64,000 nt of DNA from Stenotrophomonas maltophilia (GCF_900186865.1 NZ_LT906480.1:4544001-4608000); one strand, 5' to 3'. Shown: positions 53,884 through 63,432, counted from the stretch's first letter. Notes: generated by a model not told the origin, from the letters alone. Made by a program: numbers and translations.

Positions 53884-54810
53884 ATGAGCCTGGCGCTGGT
53901 CCACAGCCGTGCCCGCGCCGGGGTCGATGCCCCGCTGGTGCGGGTGGAAGTGCATCTCTCTGGCGGCCTGCCTGTCACCCAGATCGTTGGCCTGGCCGAA
54001 ACCAGCGTGCGCGAATCCCGCGAGCGTGTGCGGGCCGCCCTGCTCTGCGCTCGCTTCGACTTTCCACAGCGGCGCATCACCCTGAATCTGGCGCCCGCCG
54101 ACCTGCCAAAGGAAGGCGGGCGCTACGACCTGGCGATTGCCTTGGGCATTCTTGCGGCCAGCGGCCAGGTCGATCCACAGTCGCTGCTTCAATACGAGTT
54201 TCTGGGCGAGCTGGGGCTGACCGGCGAACTGCGGCCGGTGGCGGGTGCGCTGCCGGCCGCGATTGCCGCCGCTGAAGCCGGTCACATCCTGGTGGTACCG
54301 CCAGGGAATGCCGCAGAGGCTGCGTTGGCCGAGCACGCCGATGTGCGTGTAGCGCGTACGCTGCTGGAGTGCTGCGCCGGGCTGGGCAATCCGCGCCTGC
54401 TGCCACCCGTGGAGCGCGTGGACACGACGCCGTTGCCCCTGCCCGATCTGGCCGACGTGCGGGGGCAGGCGCATGCACGGCGCGCGTTGGAAGTGGCGGC
54501 CGCCGGTGGGCACCATCTGTTGTTGATCGGCAGCCCTGGCTGCGGCAAGACGCTGTTGGCTTCGCGCCTGCCCAGCCTGTTGCCGGATACCGAAGAGACT
54601 GAGGCGCTGCAGCTGGCCGCGATTGCATCGGTGAGTGGCGAAGGACTGGACCCGCGACGGTGGCGGCAGCGGCCCTTTCGGGCACCGCATCACAGTGCCA
54701 GTGCGGCGGCGCTGGTGGGTGGGGGCAACCCGCCCTGCCCTGGCGAAATCTCGTTGGCCCATCACGGCGTGCTGTTCCTGGATGAGCTCGTCCTTAGGTC
54801 GTCAAGTTGA
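53884..54810 (+). pseudogene. comM: comM (YifB-like Mg-chelatase-family ATPase), 5' part only
   Basis: ComM is a helicase that promotes branch migration during natural transformation; intact proteins have about 500 residues. Here 308 codons remain. The Lon-protease-like N-terminal fold (MSLALVHSRARAGVDAP, NLAPADLPKEGGRYDLAIAL) and Walker A GSPGCGKT are intact, and FRAPHHSASAAALVGGG follows. The Walker B motif HHGVLFLDEL is the last native piece; after GATGAGCT at about 54787 the sequence turns to LVLRSSS and a stop. The rest of comM is not in the window. This marks an insertion inside comM. Confidence 0.88.
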
Positions 54811-54922
54811 CTGACAACACGTCGGCTTCTGACGGGAAGAGGGAGTACTCACTGCGTTTCACATAGTCACCATGTGCGGGGTCCGTTTCCGACCAGAAGC
54901 AGACAGCCACCCCCTCCCTCAT
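54794..54922 (-). pseudogene. C-terminal fragment of an unknown protein at the island edge
   Basis: An open frame of 42 residues with ordinary protein composition: VAVCFWSETDPAHGDYVKRS and EYSLFPSEADVLSVNLTT. It may extend a further 20 residues upstream to a TAG near 54977. It ends eight bases from the comM junction, so the insertion joined the end of this gene to comM. No family recognised. The next 130 bases up to 55052 hold no gene. The words CGTCAAGTTGA recur at both ends of this 250-base stretch. Confidence 0.45.
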
Positions 54923-55052
54923 GAATACCCCTAGGCCGCAGCAGACCTCGGGCCCGCTGTGGCCAAAGGGTTTTGGGGCAGACTACGCCAGTTGCCTAAA
55001 TTCCCTGGGTCAGGAAGTCCAGCCCGCCCCTTCCAGGACGCTTTAGATCACG

Positions 55053-55427
55053 TCAAGTTGATGCATCGTCCACGCAGAAAATCCCATGCATCGCGCCCAG
55101 CAGTGCTGCAACGCGCGGGTCTTCCATGCGGTAGATGATCGACCGCGATTCCCGTCGGGTCGCTACGAGCTTTCGTTGACGGAGTTCGGCCAGTTGCTGG
55201 GAGAGCGCCGGCTGTCGAATGCCGGTGGCTTCCTCCAGTCCGCCCACCGTCATTTCACCTTGCGCGAGCTGGCATAGCAGCAACAGGCGCGAGGGGGTGG
55301 CCATGAAGCGCAGCAACTCGGCCACTTCAGGCACGCGCTCCTTCATCGTGGCTAGGTCTGACGGGCTGAATGGGGGGCTGGTCACGGGTAAGGGCAACTT
55401 GGGCAGGTGATGTGATGCAAAGACCAT
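55053..55427 (-). CDS. bigR: ArsR-family persulfide-sensing repressor (BigR/SqrR-like)
   Basis: A winged-helix repressor of about 124 residues; starts at 55451, 55427 or 55346 are all in frame and none has a clear ribosome site. The HTH has GMTVGGLE-like EMTVGGLEEATGIRQPALSQ. Two cysteines sit where BigR uses them to form a sulfur bridge: one in LLLLCQLAQGE, one in HGIFCVDD. Oxidised or persulfidated, BigR leaves DNA. It is divergent from the persulfide dioxygenase gene with an operator candidate between them. Confidence 0.8.
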   Translation of the reverse strand: MVFASHHLPKLPLPVTSPPFSPSDLATMKERVPEVAELLRFMATPSRLLLLCQLAQGEMTVGGLEEATGIRQPALSQQLAELRQRKLVATRRESRSIIYRMEDPRVAALLGAMHGIFCVDDAST

Positions 55428-55456
55428 GCGGGCACGCGTCCAATCTAGCATATTTC

Positions 55457-55487
55457 CATAGTTGCACATATTACGTAACTATGTAAT
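55457..55487. promoter_or_regulatory. Candidate BigR operator/promoter
   Basis: In an A/T-rich region between the divergent genes, CATAGTT and AACTATG form 7-base inverted arms 13 bases apart, overlapping a second inverted pair ATTAC..GTAAT (55470-55487). This is the only A/T-rich palindromic stretch there. It is 31 bases before the dioxygenase start. Confidence 0.55.
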
Positions 55488-55518
55488 TCTCAGGTCGCGA
55501 AGCCTCTTGGAGCCAGCC

Positions 55519-56460
55519 ATGATCCCATCCGTAGCGGTAGACGCCCCCTTGGACCAGGCTGTGCGCCTGGTCAGCGATGCGCGTGCCGGCCTGCTTCCCT
55601 CACCTTCCGTGAAGACGTTCTTTGACCCTGCTACGTTCACTGCCAGCGACGTCGTACGCGATCCAACTTCTTCAGCGTGCGCCATCATCGACAGCGTCCT
55701 GGACTTCGACATGGCCGCAGGCCGCACGTCCACTTCCTCCGCATCGGCGTTGGTGGACTACGTGCGTGCCGAGCGCCTGCAGGTGCAGTGGTTGCTGGAA
55801 ACCCACGCGCATGCCGACCACCTGTCCGCGGCTCCATGGCTGCAGGAGCAGGTGGGAGGCGCGCTGGCTATTGGCGAACACATCACCGCAGTCCAGGAAA
55901 CCTTCGGCAAGCTCTTCAATGCCGGTACTGCATTCAAGCGGGATGGCAGCCAGTTCGATCACCTGTTCGCCGACGGTGCCTCCTTCCGCATCGGTAATCT
56001 GCAGGCGATGTCGCTGCACGTGCCAGGCCATACTCCCGCTTGTCTGGCGTACGTGATCGGCGACGCCGTATTTCCTGGCGACACGCTGTTCATGCCGGAC
56101 TACGGCACTGCCCGATGCGACTTCCCAGGTGGCTCAGCGCGCCAGTTGTATCGCTCGATCCAGCGCCTGCTGTTCCTGCCCGACGCCGCCCGCGTATTCC
56201 TGTGCCACGACTACAAAGCCACCGGCCGGGACCATTTCGCATGGGAAACTACCATCGGTGCCGAAAGGGCAACAAACATGCATGTGCACGAGGGCGTGAG
56301 CGAAGCCATGTTTGTGGAACTGCGGGAGGCTCGTGATGCCACACTTCCGATGCCACGGCTGATCCTGCCGTCAGTGCAGGTCAACATGTGCGCCGGCCAT
56401 CTGCCCGAGCCCGAGGAAAACGGCGTGCGATATCTCAAGCTGCCGGTGGACCTGCTATGA
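55519..56460 (+). CDS. blh: MBL-fold persulfide dioxygenase (Blh/ETHE1-like)
   Basis: It oxidises glutathione persulfide to sulfite in sulfide detoxification; an iron enzyme of the metallo-beta-lactamase fold. It has 313 residues from ATG 55519 (GGAG upstream). The metal motif THAHADHLSAA is at residues 95-105, later MSLHVPGHTPACLAYVIGD and FLCHDYKATGRDHFAWETTI give the other ligands. The Blh partner domain DUF442 is not fused but encoded at 57322. The next gene overlaps by four bases. Confidence 0.9.
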   Translation: MIPSVAVDAPLDQAVRLVSDARAGLLPSPSVKTFFDPATFTASDVVRDPTSSACAIIDSVLDFDMAAGRTSTSSASALVDYVRAERLQVQWLLETHAHADHLSAAPWLQEQVGGALAIGEHITAVQETFGKLFNAGTAFKRDGSQFDHLFADGASFRIGNLQAMSLHVPGHTPACLAYVIGDAVFPGDTLFMPDYGTARCDFPGGSARQLYRSIQRLLFLPDAARVFLCHDYKATGRDHFAWETTIGAERATNMHVHEGVSEAMFVELREARDATLPMPRLILPSVQVNMCAGHLPEPEENGVRYLKLPVDLL

Positions 56461-56897
56461 CGCTCTCTCACCTGGCCTGGTATTGGCCGCTCGCTGGCGG
56501 TGCCATGATCGGAACAGCGGCCGGAGCCTATCTACTCCTTCTCGGGCGCGTTGCTGGCATCTCGGGACTGCTTGCCAAGACACTGGGCATGACGGGTGAC
56601 GGCGGGCGCAGCGGTGCAGTCCTGTTTCTGGCAGGACTTGTCCTGGCGTCAGGCTTGGCATTGGCGGCCCGACCCATACCCCTGCCGGCGCTCTCCGCAA
56701 ACGGAACTGTGGTGCTGGTGATCGCCGGACTGCTGGTGGGTTACGGAACTCGCCTTGGGGCTGGCTGTACCAGTGGGCACGGTGTCTGCGGCCTGGGCCG
56801 GGCATCGCCGCGGTCGGTGGTGGCGACCTGCGTGTTCATGCTCGTGGGCATGGCCACGGCAACCCTGGTACAGATTACGACCGGGGGCCCGGCATGA
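56457..56897 (+). CDS. YeeE/YedE-family transporter, first half (PmpA-like)
   Basis: A protein of 146 residues with four hydrophobic helices and the family motif GCTSGHGVCGLGRASPRS, whose cysteine is thought to relay sulfur compounds such as thiosulfate. Start and stop overlap with its neighbours (ATGA), so it is tightly coupled. With the next gene it makes a two-part YeeE-like channel. Confidence 0.88.
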   Translation: MTLSHLAWYWPLAGGAMIGTAAGAYLLLLGRVAGISGLLAKTLGMTGDGGRSGAVLFLAGLVLASGLALAARPIPLPALSANGTVVLVIAGLLVGYGTRLGAGCTSGHGVCGLGRASPRSVVATCVFMLVGMATATLVQITTGGPA

Positions 56898-57325
56898 TCC
56901 GTCTAGCCGCGTTCCTGTGCGGCGCACTCTTCGGATTGGGCCTGGTCGTATCCGATATGGCCAACCCAGCCCGCGTGCTTGCTTTCCTTGAGGTGAGCGA
57001 CGCCTGGGACCCCTCCCTGGCGCTGGTCATGCTGGGCGCACTGATCCCTTCCGGCGCAGCCTACCTGTGGATACGCGCCCGCAAAACGCCGCTGCTTGCC
57101 GTATCGCTGCACATTCCCGCCCATCGCATCATCGATCGGCGCCTGGTGATCGGTGCGGCGATATTCGGCCTGGGTTGGGGTCTGGCCGGACTATGTCCCG
57201 GCCCAGCCATCGCGTTGCTGGGAACCGGCCAGCCCTTCGCGATCATCTTCGCCACGGCAATGATCGCTGGCGTGCTCCTGCATGGCCTCATTCACCGCCC
57301 CACTGCAACTACGGGAAAACCATGA
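56894..57325 (+). CDS. YeeE/YedE-family transporter, second half (PmpB-like)
   Basis: A protein of 143 residues with four helices. DMANPARVLAFLEVSDAWDP and GWGLAGLCPGPAIALLG are the second-half family motifs; the Cys in GLCPG matches the Cys in the first half. It probably pairs with the preceding protein in the inner membrane to import or export sulfur compounds. Confidence 0.88.
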   Translation: MIRLAAFLCGALFGLGLVVSDMANPARVLAFLEVSDAWDPSLALVMLGALIPSGAAYLWIRARKTPLLAVSLHIPAHRIIDRRLVIGAAIFGLGWGLAGLCPGPAIALLGTGQPFAIIFATAMIAGVLLHGLIHRPTATTGKP

Positions 57326-57759
57326 ACCTCAAGCCACTCTCCGCCAGCCTCAAGGTGTCCGGCCAGCTCCTGCCAAAGGACATTGAAGCCCTGAAGGAGC
57401 AGGGCTTTGCGAGCGTGATCTGCAACCGCCCCGACGATGAACAGCCGGAGCAGCCCAGTCACCATGCGCTGCAGGCCGCCTGCCACCAGGCGGGCATGCA
57501 GTTTGCCTATCTTCCTGCGCTGCCTGGCGTCATTACCGATGATCAGGTGCATACCTTTGCCACGTTGATCGAAGCGCTGCCAAGCCCTGTTGCCGCGTAC
57601 TGCAGAACCGGCACCCGTGCTGCGATGCTTTGGGCGCTGTCGGAAGTCGTTCACAATGGAGCGGCGTTTGACCACGTCCTGTCTGTTGCTTCGGATGCAG
57701 GCTATGACCTTTCTTCCATCGCAACACGGCTGCAGCAAGGCCCGGCGTCCGGCGACTGA
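57322..57759 (+). CDS. DUF442 / beta-lactamase-hydrolase-like phosphatase-fold protein
   Basis: A protein of 145 residues. The catalytic loop AAYCRTGTRAAMLW has Cys94 and Arg99 (Cys-x4-Arg, rhodanese-like spacing), and VSGQLLPKDIEALKEQGFAS is the usual beginning of DUF442. In Blh proteins this domain is fused to the MBL domain and gives sulfurtransferase activity; here it is a separate last member of the overlapping run. Its ATG overlaps the previous stop. Confidence 0.85.
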   Translation: MNLKPLSASLKVSGQLLPKDIEALKEQGFASVICNRPDDEQPEQPSHHALQAACHQAGMQFAYLPALPGVITDDQVHTFATLIEALPSPVAAYCRTGTRAAMLWALSEVVHNGAAFDHVLSVASDAGYDLSSIATRLQQGPASGD

Positions 57760-57762
57760 CAT

Positions 57763-58539
57763 ATGGAAGCGCTATCTCTGCTGCAGTTGGTTCTGGGCGG
57801 CCTGTCTGGCGTCCTGGTCGGCTTCGTCCTGAGCGTGGTCGGTGGGGGCGGATCCATCCTGGCGGTACCACTGATGCTCTACGTGGTCGGAGTGGGAGAT
57901 CCGCATGTGGCTATCGGCACCAGCGCCCTGGCAGTAGCGGTCAATGCGGTGTCGAATCTGGTGATACATGCCCGTAGAGGGAACGTTCGATGGCCTTGTG
58001 CCTCGGTCTTCGCTCTGGCGGGGATCGCGGGCGCATACCTGGGTTCCAGCTTGGGCAAGGCGTTCGACGGCAGGAGCCTGTTGGCGCTGTTTGCTGTGGC
58101 TATGATCGTTGTCGGCATCGCCATGCTTCGCAGGCGCAACACGCCTGGACTCACGGACGCTCGGCTCGGCAGAGGCAACGCGCCCGCGCTGATTGGGCTG
58201 GGCGCCACCGCCGGCGGGCTTTCTGGCTTCTTTGGCATTGGCGGAGGCTTTCTCATCGTGCCCGCACTGGTGGCCGCGACGGGCATGCCGATGATCGCCG
58301 CAGTCGGAAGCTCGCTCGTCGCCGTCGCCGCATTTGGCATGACCACCGCACTGAACTACGCGCGTATAGGTCTGGTCAACTGGAAGCTCGCGGCAGTTTT
58401 CGTCGTTGCCGGCGTGGCTGGCGGTATTGCAGGTGCAGCAACTTCGACGAAGCTGGCCAACTATCGTGGAGCTCTGAACACGGTATTTGCAGTACTGATC
58501 TTCATTACTGCCGCATACATGCTGTGGAAGGTGAGCTGA
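57763..58539 (+). CDS. TauE/SafE-family sulfite exporter
   Basis: A protein of 258 residues with seven or eight hydrophobic helices. The family pair GVLVGFVLSVVGGGGSILAV and GLSGFFGIGGGFLIVPALV marks the two repeats. In this operon it should export the sulfite made by the persulfide dioxygenase. It starts three bases after the DUF442 stop, so it is in the same transcript. Confidence 0.9.
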   Translation: MEALSLLQLVLGGLSGVLVGFVLSVVGGGGSILAVPLMLYVVGVGDPHVAIGTSALAVAVNAVSNLVIHARRGNVRWPCASVFALAGIAGAYLGSSLGKAFDGRSLLALFAVAMIVVGIAMLRRRNTPGLTDARLGRGNAPALIGLGATAGGLSGFFGIGGGFLIVPALVAATGMPMIAAVGSSLVAVAAFGMTTALNYARIGLVNWKLAAVFVVAGVAGGIAGAATSTKLANYRGALNTVFAVLIFITAAYMLWKVS

Positions 58540-58611
58540 CCGGATGTGCTCCAGACCACAGCCGAGCACTGATAGCCAGCGCAGCGCTTCAAAGGCTTTG
58601 ATAGGAAGATA

Positions 58612-59883
58612 CTACGAACGGTGGTCCACATCCTCCAGAGTCAAATAAGATGCGACGGCTCGAAGCGCCTCGCGATCAGCTTCGAAATCCATGGCCAATA
58701 GGCCGCGCTCCAACGCGATGCGGGCATGCGCCTGTGATGCGACTCTTGTCGCTTCATTCGAGGACCCTGCCAACGCTGCGAAGGCCTTCTGCAGCCGGAT
58801 ACTGACCTCCAGGGACGCGGCGGCATCCCTGGCAATCGGAGTGAACGCGTCCTCAAACATGTCGCGTACGTCGAGACACTGCACGTGCACGCGCGGATAC
58901 AGCACCTCGCCTGTCGCAGCGTCCCCTCCGTGGCTGGACCATGCACAGAGCAGCCTGACACATGTCCCGATGACGTCGATGCAGGTCCCAGGGTCGTTCA
59001 CCGCAGGTGACATGGCTCGCTGGGCAATTTCCGCAAGCACGACCAGCCCGAACCGTGGGTCATTTTCGATGGAGCGCGCGTCGCTAAAGGAAATGGCTGA
59101 GATCACTTTACTCTGTACTTCAGGAAGTAGATTTCCCTCGATGGCTATCAACGGACGGGTTGGGGTTGCGAACGTACCCGGCTGGCAGAGCAGATGAACG
59201 CGTAGATCATGTTCCTGCGCAATGGCGTTGATCCGCCCGACATCCACGTGTTCAACGTAGGCCACCTGATCGCCGACCAGCTGCACCGCCCCCTCTCCTA
59301 CCCGAACCGCACTGGCTCCGCCGAGCGAAGGCTCCTCGGCGCGGCGCTTCATTGCCACTTGGGTCGCCCGCTCCACCAGATCGATGGTTTCGCCGACGCG
59401 GCCAAAGCGTGAGAACTGCTCGATAGCCCGGAGCAACGTCACTGTGATGACGATGATGACCGCGATAGTTGCCCCGAACAGTACAAGCCGGCCGCTATCT
59501 CCGTAGATGCCGGTGCTGAGCGCGATGAGGCCCACGATCGAGAACAGGAAGGCACCAATGAAGGTGGCCAGCGCACCTTGGGCCCGGGTGTCTTCGATCA
59601 GCAGGCGGGCCGCGCGCGGGGTGGCGCTGCTGGACGCGGACCCGTAGGCCGAGACCATGGTGGACAGCGAGAAAGTGGTGACCGTCAGCATCGACGCGGC
59701 AAGAATGCCAAGAATGTTGCCGACGGAATCTGCGCCGATCCGCGCGGCAAGGCCGACGGGAATGAGGAACTTCAGGAACGCGCCCGCCAACGCCGTGATG
59801 ATGCCTAGGGCGCCATACAGGGTCGAACGGAACCACATCCGCTTTGTAACTTTGCTGGCTGCAAGCCTCAATCTGGTGAGCAT
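58612..59883 (-). CDS. DUF2254-family membrane protein
   Basis: A protein of 423 residues with four membrane helices in the first 170 residues (STLYGALGIITALAGAFLKF, MLTVTTFSLSTMVSAYGSAS and the following pair) and a large soluble C-terminal part. This is the layout of DUF2254, of unknown function. It faces the TauE gene convergently and is separate from the sulfur operon. Confidence 0.83.
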   Translation of the reverse strand: MLTRLRLAASKVTKRMWFRSTLYGALGIITALAGAFLKFLIPVGLAARIGADSVGNILGILAASMLTVTTFSLSTMVSAYGSASSSATPRAARLLIEDTRAQGALATFIGAFLFSIVGLIALSTGIYGDSGRLVLFGATIAVIIVITVTLLRAIEQFSRFGRVGETIDLVERATQVAMKRRAEEPSLGGASAVRVGEGAVQLVGDQVAYVEHVDVGRINAIAQEHDLRVHLLCQPGTFATPTRPLIAIEGNLLPEVQSKVISAISFSDARSIENDPRFGLVVLAEIAQRAMSPAVNDPGTCIDVIGTCVRLLCAWSSHGGDAATGEVLYPRVHVQCLDVRDMFEDAFTPIARDAAASLEVSIRLQKAFAALAGSSNEATRVASQAHARIALERGLLAMDFEADREALRAVASYLTLEDVDHRS

Positions 59884-60005
59884 GGGCTACTTCCTGGGAA
59901 GTTCGACCATCAATAGCACGGCCGGGCGCCGAGGCCACGTCAACGCAGGGTCATGCCCGACCCAAGGCAGATGCCGCTACTCCGGGCGGCATCTGTGTGC
60001 AGATT

Positions 60006-61985
60006 CTACGAGCGCACCTTGTCCAGGAACTGACGGTGGCGCTCGTATTGATCGAGCACATCGTGGATGAGTTGAACCTTGGTCCATCCCATGACGTCGT
60101 AGTCCTGCCCGCCCTCCCGCAGATAGACCTCCGCACGGTAATGACGGGTACCCTCGCTGACCGGCCGACGGGGATCCTGCAGGGCGAACGTCGGCGGCTC
60201 ATAGGGCTGGGGCCGTACCGAGTAGAAGAAGTCCATCTCCTCGCCATGGCCAACCTGCAGCCACGCACGACCATCCTCCCCCTTGGAGACCTGGACCGGC
60301 AGATCCTGCTTGCGCAGCTCAGCCGCAACCTCTTCCAATGCTGGGATGACACGCTGCTCGATGAAGCCGGTCACCTCGATCTTCAACGGATTGTGCGCCA
60401 GCAGGCGCAGGCGCGCCCGCCAATCCTCGCTGGTACCCGGCAAGATACGTGCCTCGCGCAGGATCGAGCGCTTGGTTGCATCCAGATGCATGGCCTTCAG
60501 CAGTCCCCAGCACATCAGGATCATGACGATCGTAAATGGCAACGCACTGGCAATGGTGGCCGCCTGCAATGATTCCAAGCCGCCGGCCACCAGCAGGGCA
60601 ATCGCAAGGCCGCCGACCAGCAGCGCCCAGAAGATCCGCTGCCAGACCGGCGATTCCTGCTCACCCTTCGAGGTAAGCATGTCGATTACCAGGGCACCGG
60701 AGTCCGCTGAGGTTACGAAGAACAGCGCAACCAGGATGACCGCCAGCGAAGAGGTCAGCATGGTCAGCGGCAGGTGCTCCAGAAACTCGAAGAGCGCCGT
60801 CGAGCTGTCGGTTGAGACCGCCTGCACCAACTGCTGGATGCCCTCCGCCCGCACCATGTGCAACGCGGTGTTGCCGTAGATGGTCATCCAGAGGAATGTG
60901 AAGCCAAGCGGCACAAGCAACACCCCCACCACGAACTCACGGACGGTGCGTCCACGTGAGATGCGCGCGATGAACATGCCAACGAAGGGCGACCAGGCAA
61001 TCCACCAGCCCCAGTAGAACAGCGTCCAGCCACCCAGCCAACCCGTGGGTTCGTAGGCATAAAGGTTGAAGGTCATCGAGAACAGCTGGGAAACGTACAT
61101 GCCGGTGTTCTGCACCAGTGCCTGCATCAGGTGCACGGTGGGTCCACAGACCAGCACGAAGGCCAGCAACGCTGCCGCCAGGATCATGTTGAGCTCGGAC
61201 AGCCTGCGTACGCCGCTGTCCAGGCCAGCCACGACCGAGCCGGTCGCCACCAGTGTGATGACGGTGATCAAGCCAACCTGGACGAGCGTACTGACCTCCA
61301 GGCCGAACAGGTAGTTCAGGCCGGCGTTGATCTGCATGACGCCCAGCCCCAGCGAGGTGGCCAGGCCGAAGATGGTACCCAGCGCGGCGAACGTGTCTAC
61401 AGCATGCCCCAACGGGCCGTGGATACGATCGCCGATGAGCGGATACAGTGCGGATCGGACACGCAGCGGGAGATTGTGCCGGTAGGCAAAGTACGCCAGC
61501 GACAGCGCTACCACTGCGTAGATCGCCCATGCGTGGATGCCCCAGTGGAAGAAGGTGATGCGCATGGCCTGGCGGGCAGCTGCGGCCGACTCGGGCGAGC
61601 CGACCGGCGGCGTGGCGTAGTGCATGATGGGCTCGGCAACGCCGAAGAACATCAGACCGATGCCCATGCCGGCAGCGAACAACATGGCGAACCAGGAGCC
61701 GTAGCTGTAGTCCGGCGTACTGTGGTCAGGGCCGAGTTTGATGCGGCCGTAACTGCTGATGGCGACGCCGACGACGAAGACCAGGAAGCCGGCCACCGCA
61801 AGGATGGTGAACCAGCCTGCATCATTGGCAGCCCATGACTTGGCCGCGGTGAACCACCGCGTGGCTATATCGGGCGCGATGGCAGCAAGCGCCAGCAGCG
61901 CGATGACGATGGCTGCCGTGGGAATGAACACCTGCGGAAGGATCCGCTGGCGAACGGGGGGATGTTGCGGAGCCGTGCTCTGCAT
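60006..61985 (-). CDS. betT: BCCT-family choline/betaine transporter with regulatory C-terminus
   Basis: A protein of 659 residues, twelve helices to about residue 500 and a cytosolic tail of about 140 residues. The BCCT signature is YWGWWIAWSPFVGMFIARIS, with VREFVVGVLLVPLGFTFLW after it. A tail of this kind marks osmotically regulated BetT proteins that take up choline. GGAGG is seven bases before the ATG. A GC-rich spacer separates it from the DUF2254 gene, and the porin-like gene lies 51 bases upstream in the same direction, so both may be co-transcribed. Confidence 0.88.
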   Translation of the reverse strand: MQSTAPQHPPVRQRILPQVFIPTAAIVIALLALAAIAPDIATRWFTAAKSWAANDAGWFTILAVAGFLVFVVGVAISSYGRIKLGPDHSTPDYSYGSWFAMLFAAGMGIGLMFFGVAEPIMHYATPPVGSPESAAAARQAMRITFFHWGIHAWAIYAVVALSLAYFAYRHNLPLRVRSALYPLIGDRIHGPLGHAVDTFAALGTIFGLATSLGLGVMQINAGLNYLFGLEVSTLVQVGLITVITLVATGSVVAGLDSGVRRLSELNMILAAALLAFVLVCGPTVHLMQALVQNTGMYVSQLFSMTFNLYAYEPTGWLGGWTLFYWGWWIAWSPFVGMFIARISRGRTVREFVVGVLLVPLGFTFLWMTIYGNTALHMVRAEGIQQLVQAVSTDSSTALFEFLEHLPLTMLTSSLAVILVALFFVTSADSGALVIDMLTSKGEQESPVWQRIFWALLVGGLAIALLVAGGLESLQAATIASALPFTIVMILMCWGLLKAMHLDATKRSILREARILPGTSEDWRARLRLLAHNPLKIEVTGFIEQRVIPALEEVAAELRKQDLPVQVSKGEDGRAWLQVGHGEEMDFFYSVRPQPYEPPTFALQDPRRPVSEGTRHYRAEVYLREGGQDYDVMGWTKVQLIHDVLDQYERHRQFLDKVRS

Positions 61986-62036
61986 GGATACCTCCGTGTT
62001 GTTGGGTGAAGAAGCCTCTGGCTTGCGCGAGGCCGA

Positions 62037-63134
62037 TCAGAAGTAGAAGCCGATGTTGAAGTTCAGCCGTGAATGCCAGCGGGAAGGACCTCCCTCGTCG
62101 ATGCCGATACCATCACCACCGGCAAACCACATGTTGCGGCCAGCGATCCAGTCGACATAGGTGAGCATGATGCCTTTCTGCAGGCTGCAACCGGTCACGT
62201 TCTGCCACGAATCACGAAGGCCCGCGCGGTGCCCGACCGGGCGGGTCATGCTGAGGTTGTTATAGCAGGTGATGTCATCCAGCCAGCCCTTCTGGCCGAA
62301 CGAATAGGCGATGTTGGCGCTTGGCACATCCGCCTGCGCTGCAACCTGGAAGGGGGATTGGAACGCCGACATTGCGATGCGATCTCCGGGCACGGCATAC
62401 CGGTACCGCGCCCACTGCAACTGCGCGGTCCAACCATCGCGCTGCCACTGTGCGTGGAGGGCCGCGCCCTGATGACCGTAGTGACGCCGTGTCTGAGTGT
62501 TCTGCACCTTGCCAGCAAACGCTGATGCGCCCAGCAACAGCTCGCCGCCGCCCCAGGCGCGCGCGCGCTCCACGCGTGCATGCAGTCGTTGCCGCTCACG
62601 ATACGGCAACGCCTCGGTCTGCGCGACATCAAAGGAGTAGCGATCATAGCGAGCCCCGGACCCGTATTCGTCTCCGGAGAACCAGCCGAGATGCCAGGTC
62701 GTGCTGCCGGTGCGGTGAATCACTACAAGGCCCGGATCGTAATCATCCTCAATGCCCAAGTAGTAGCCGGAGCCGAACCAGAAGCTCTGCGAAACGGTAG
62801 GGAGCAGCCCGAACGGGACTTGCTGGATACCTGCCTTGAGCTGGGTAGCATCGGAGAACTGCCAGCCCGCGTAGGCGTGATGCACGGCGTCGAAGCCATC
62901 GTACCAGCGGTATTGGGCAGAGAAGGAAAACGGTCCGGTTCCAGCGTCAAGGTCTGCACGCAGCAGTTCAAGCTGCAGGCGGCTGGTCGGCCCGTAGTCG
63001 AGCCAGCCATAGTTGAACCTGACGGCGCCTCCTGGATCAAAGTAAGGATCTCTATGGAGGTTATCCTCAGAAGCATCTGCAGCCAGCGAAGTTCCCGCCA
63101 ACGCGGCAGCGACAATGAAGGGAATTGATCTCAC
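62037..63134 (-). CDS. Outer-membrane porin-like beta-barrel protein
   Basis: A protein of 365 residues with a signal peptide (FIVAAALAGTSLAADA) and alternating aromatic strands; it ends in Phe (FNIGFYF), the C-terminal signature of outer-membrane barrels. Segments such as LQLELLRADLDAGTGPFSFS and FSAQYRWYDGFDAVHHAY suit a 14-18-strand porin of the phosphate/carbohydrate-porin kind. Next to betT it may let choline or other solutes in; that is inference. Confidence 0.75.
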   Translation of the reverse strand: MRSIPFIVAAALAGTSLAADASEDNLHRDPYFDPGGAVRFNYGWLDYGPTSRLQLELLRADLDAGTGPFSFSAQYRWYDGFDAVHHAYAGWQFSDATQLKAGIQQVPFGLLPTVSQSFWFGSGYYLGIEDDYDPGLVVIHRTGSTTWHLGWFSGDEYGSGARYDRYSFDVAQTEALPYRERQRLHARVERARAWGGGELLLGASAFAGKVQNTQTRRHYGHQGAALHAQWQRDGWTAQLQWARYRYAVPGDRIAMSAFQSPFQVAAQADVPSANIAYSFGQKGWLDDITCYNNLSMTRPVGHRAGLRDSWQNVTGCSLQKGIMLTYVDWIAGRNMWFAGGDGIGIDEGGPSRWHSRLNFNIGFYF

Positions 63135-63432
63135 GGTTATGCGCCTTGCCTCCCTGATCTGCTACGGAAAGCGCTTGAGTCTAACGTCGATTCATCCAAT
63201 GCCTCAAACTGGCGATCTCAAAGAATTCTTGGCGGGACCACAGCAATCACTCACGGCGCATCTTTAGTCCTCAGGTCCATATGCCACGTGAAAATCATGT
63301 GCAGTGAGAGAGTAGCTAACACGATAAAATTCTTAGTAGTCGATCCTGAGATTGAGCGACTCATAGTGGACATGGAGTGACACGCAATGTCATTTGAGAA
63401 TAGGCTAGGGCCTCGACATCGGGGAAGAATTC
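63135..63432. other. A/T-rich gene-free stretch before the H-NS-like gene
   Basis: About 300 bases with clearly lower GC than elsewhere, holding the divergent promoters of the porin-like and H-NS-like genes. GGGGAAG lies six bases before the ATG at 63433. I see no palindromic operator of note. Confidence 0.5.
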
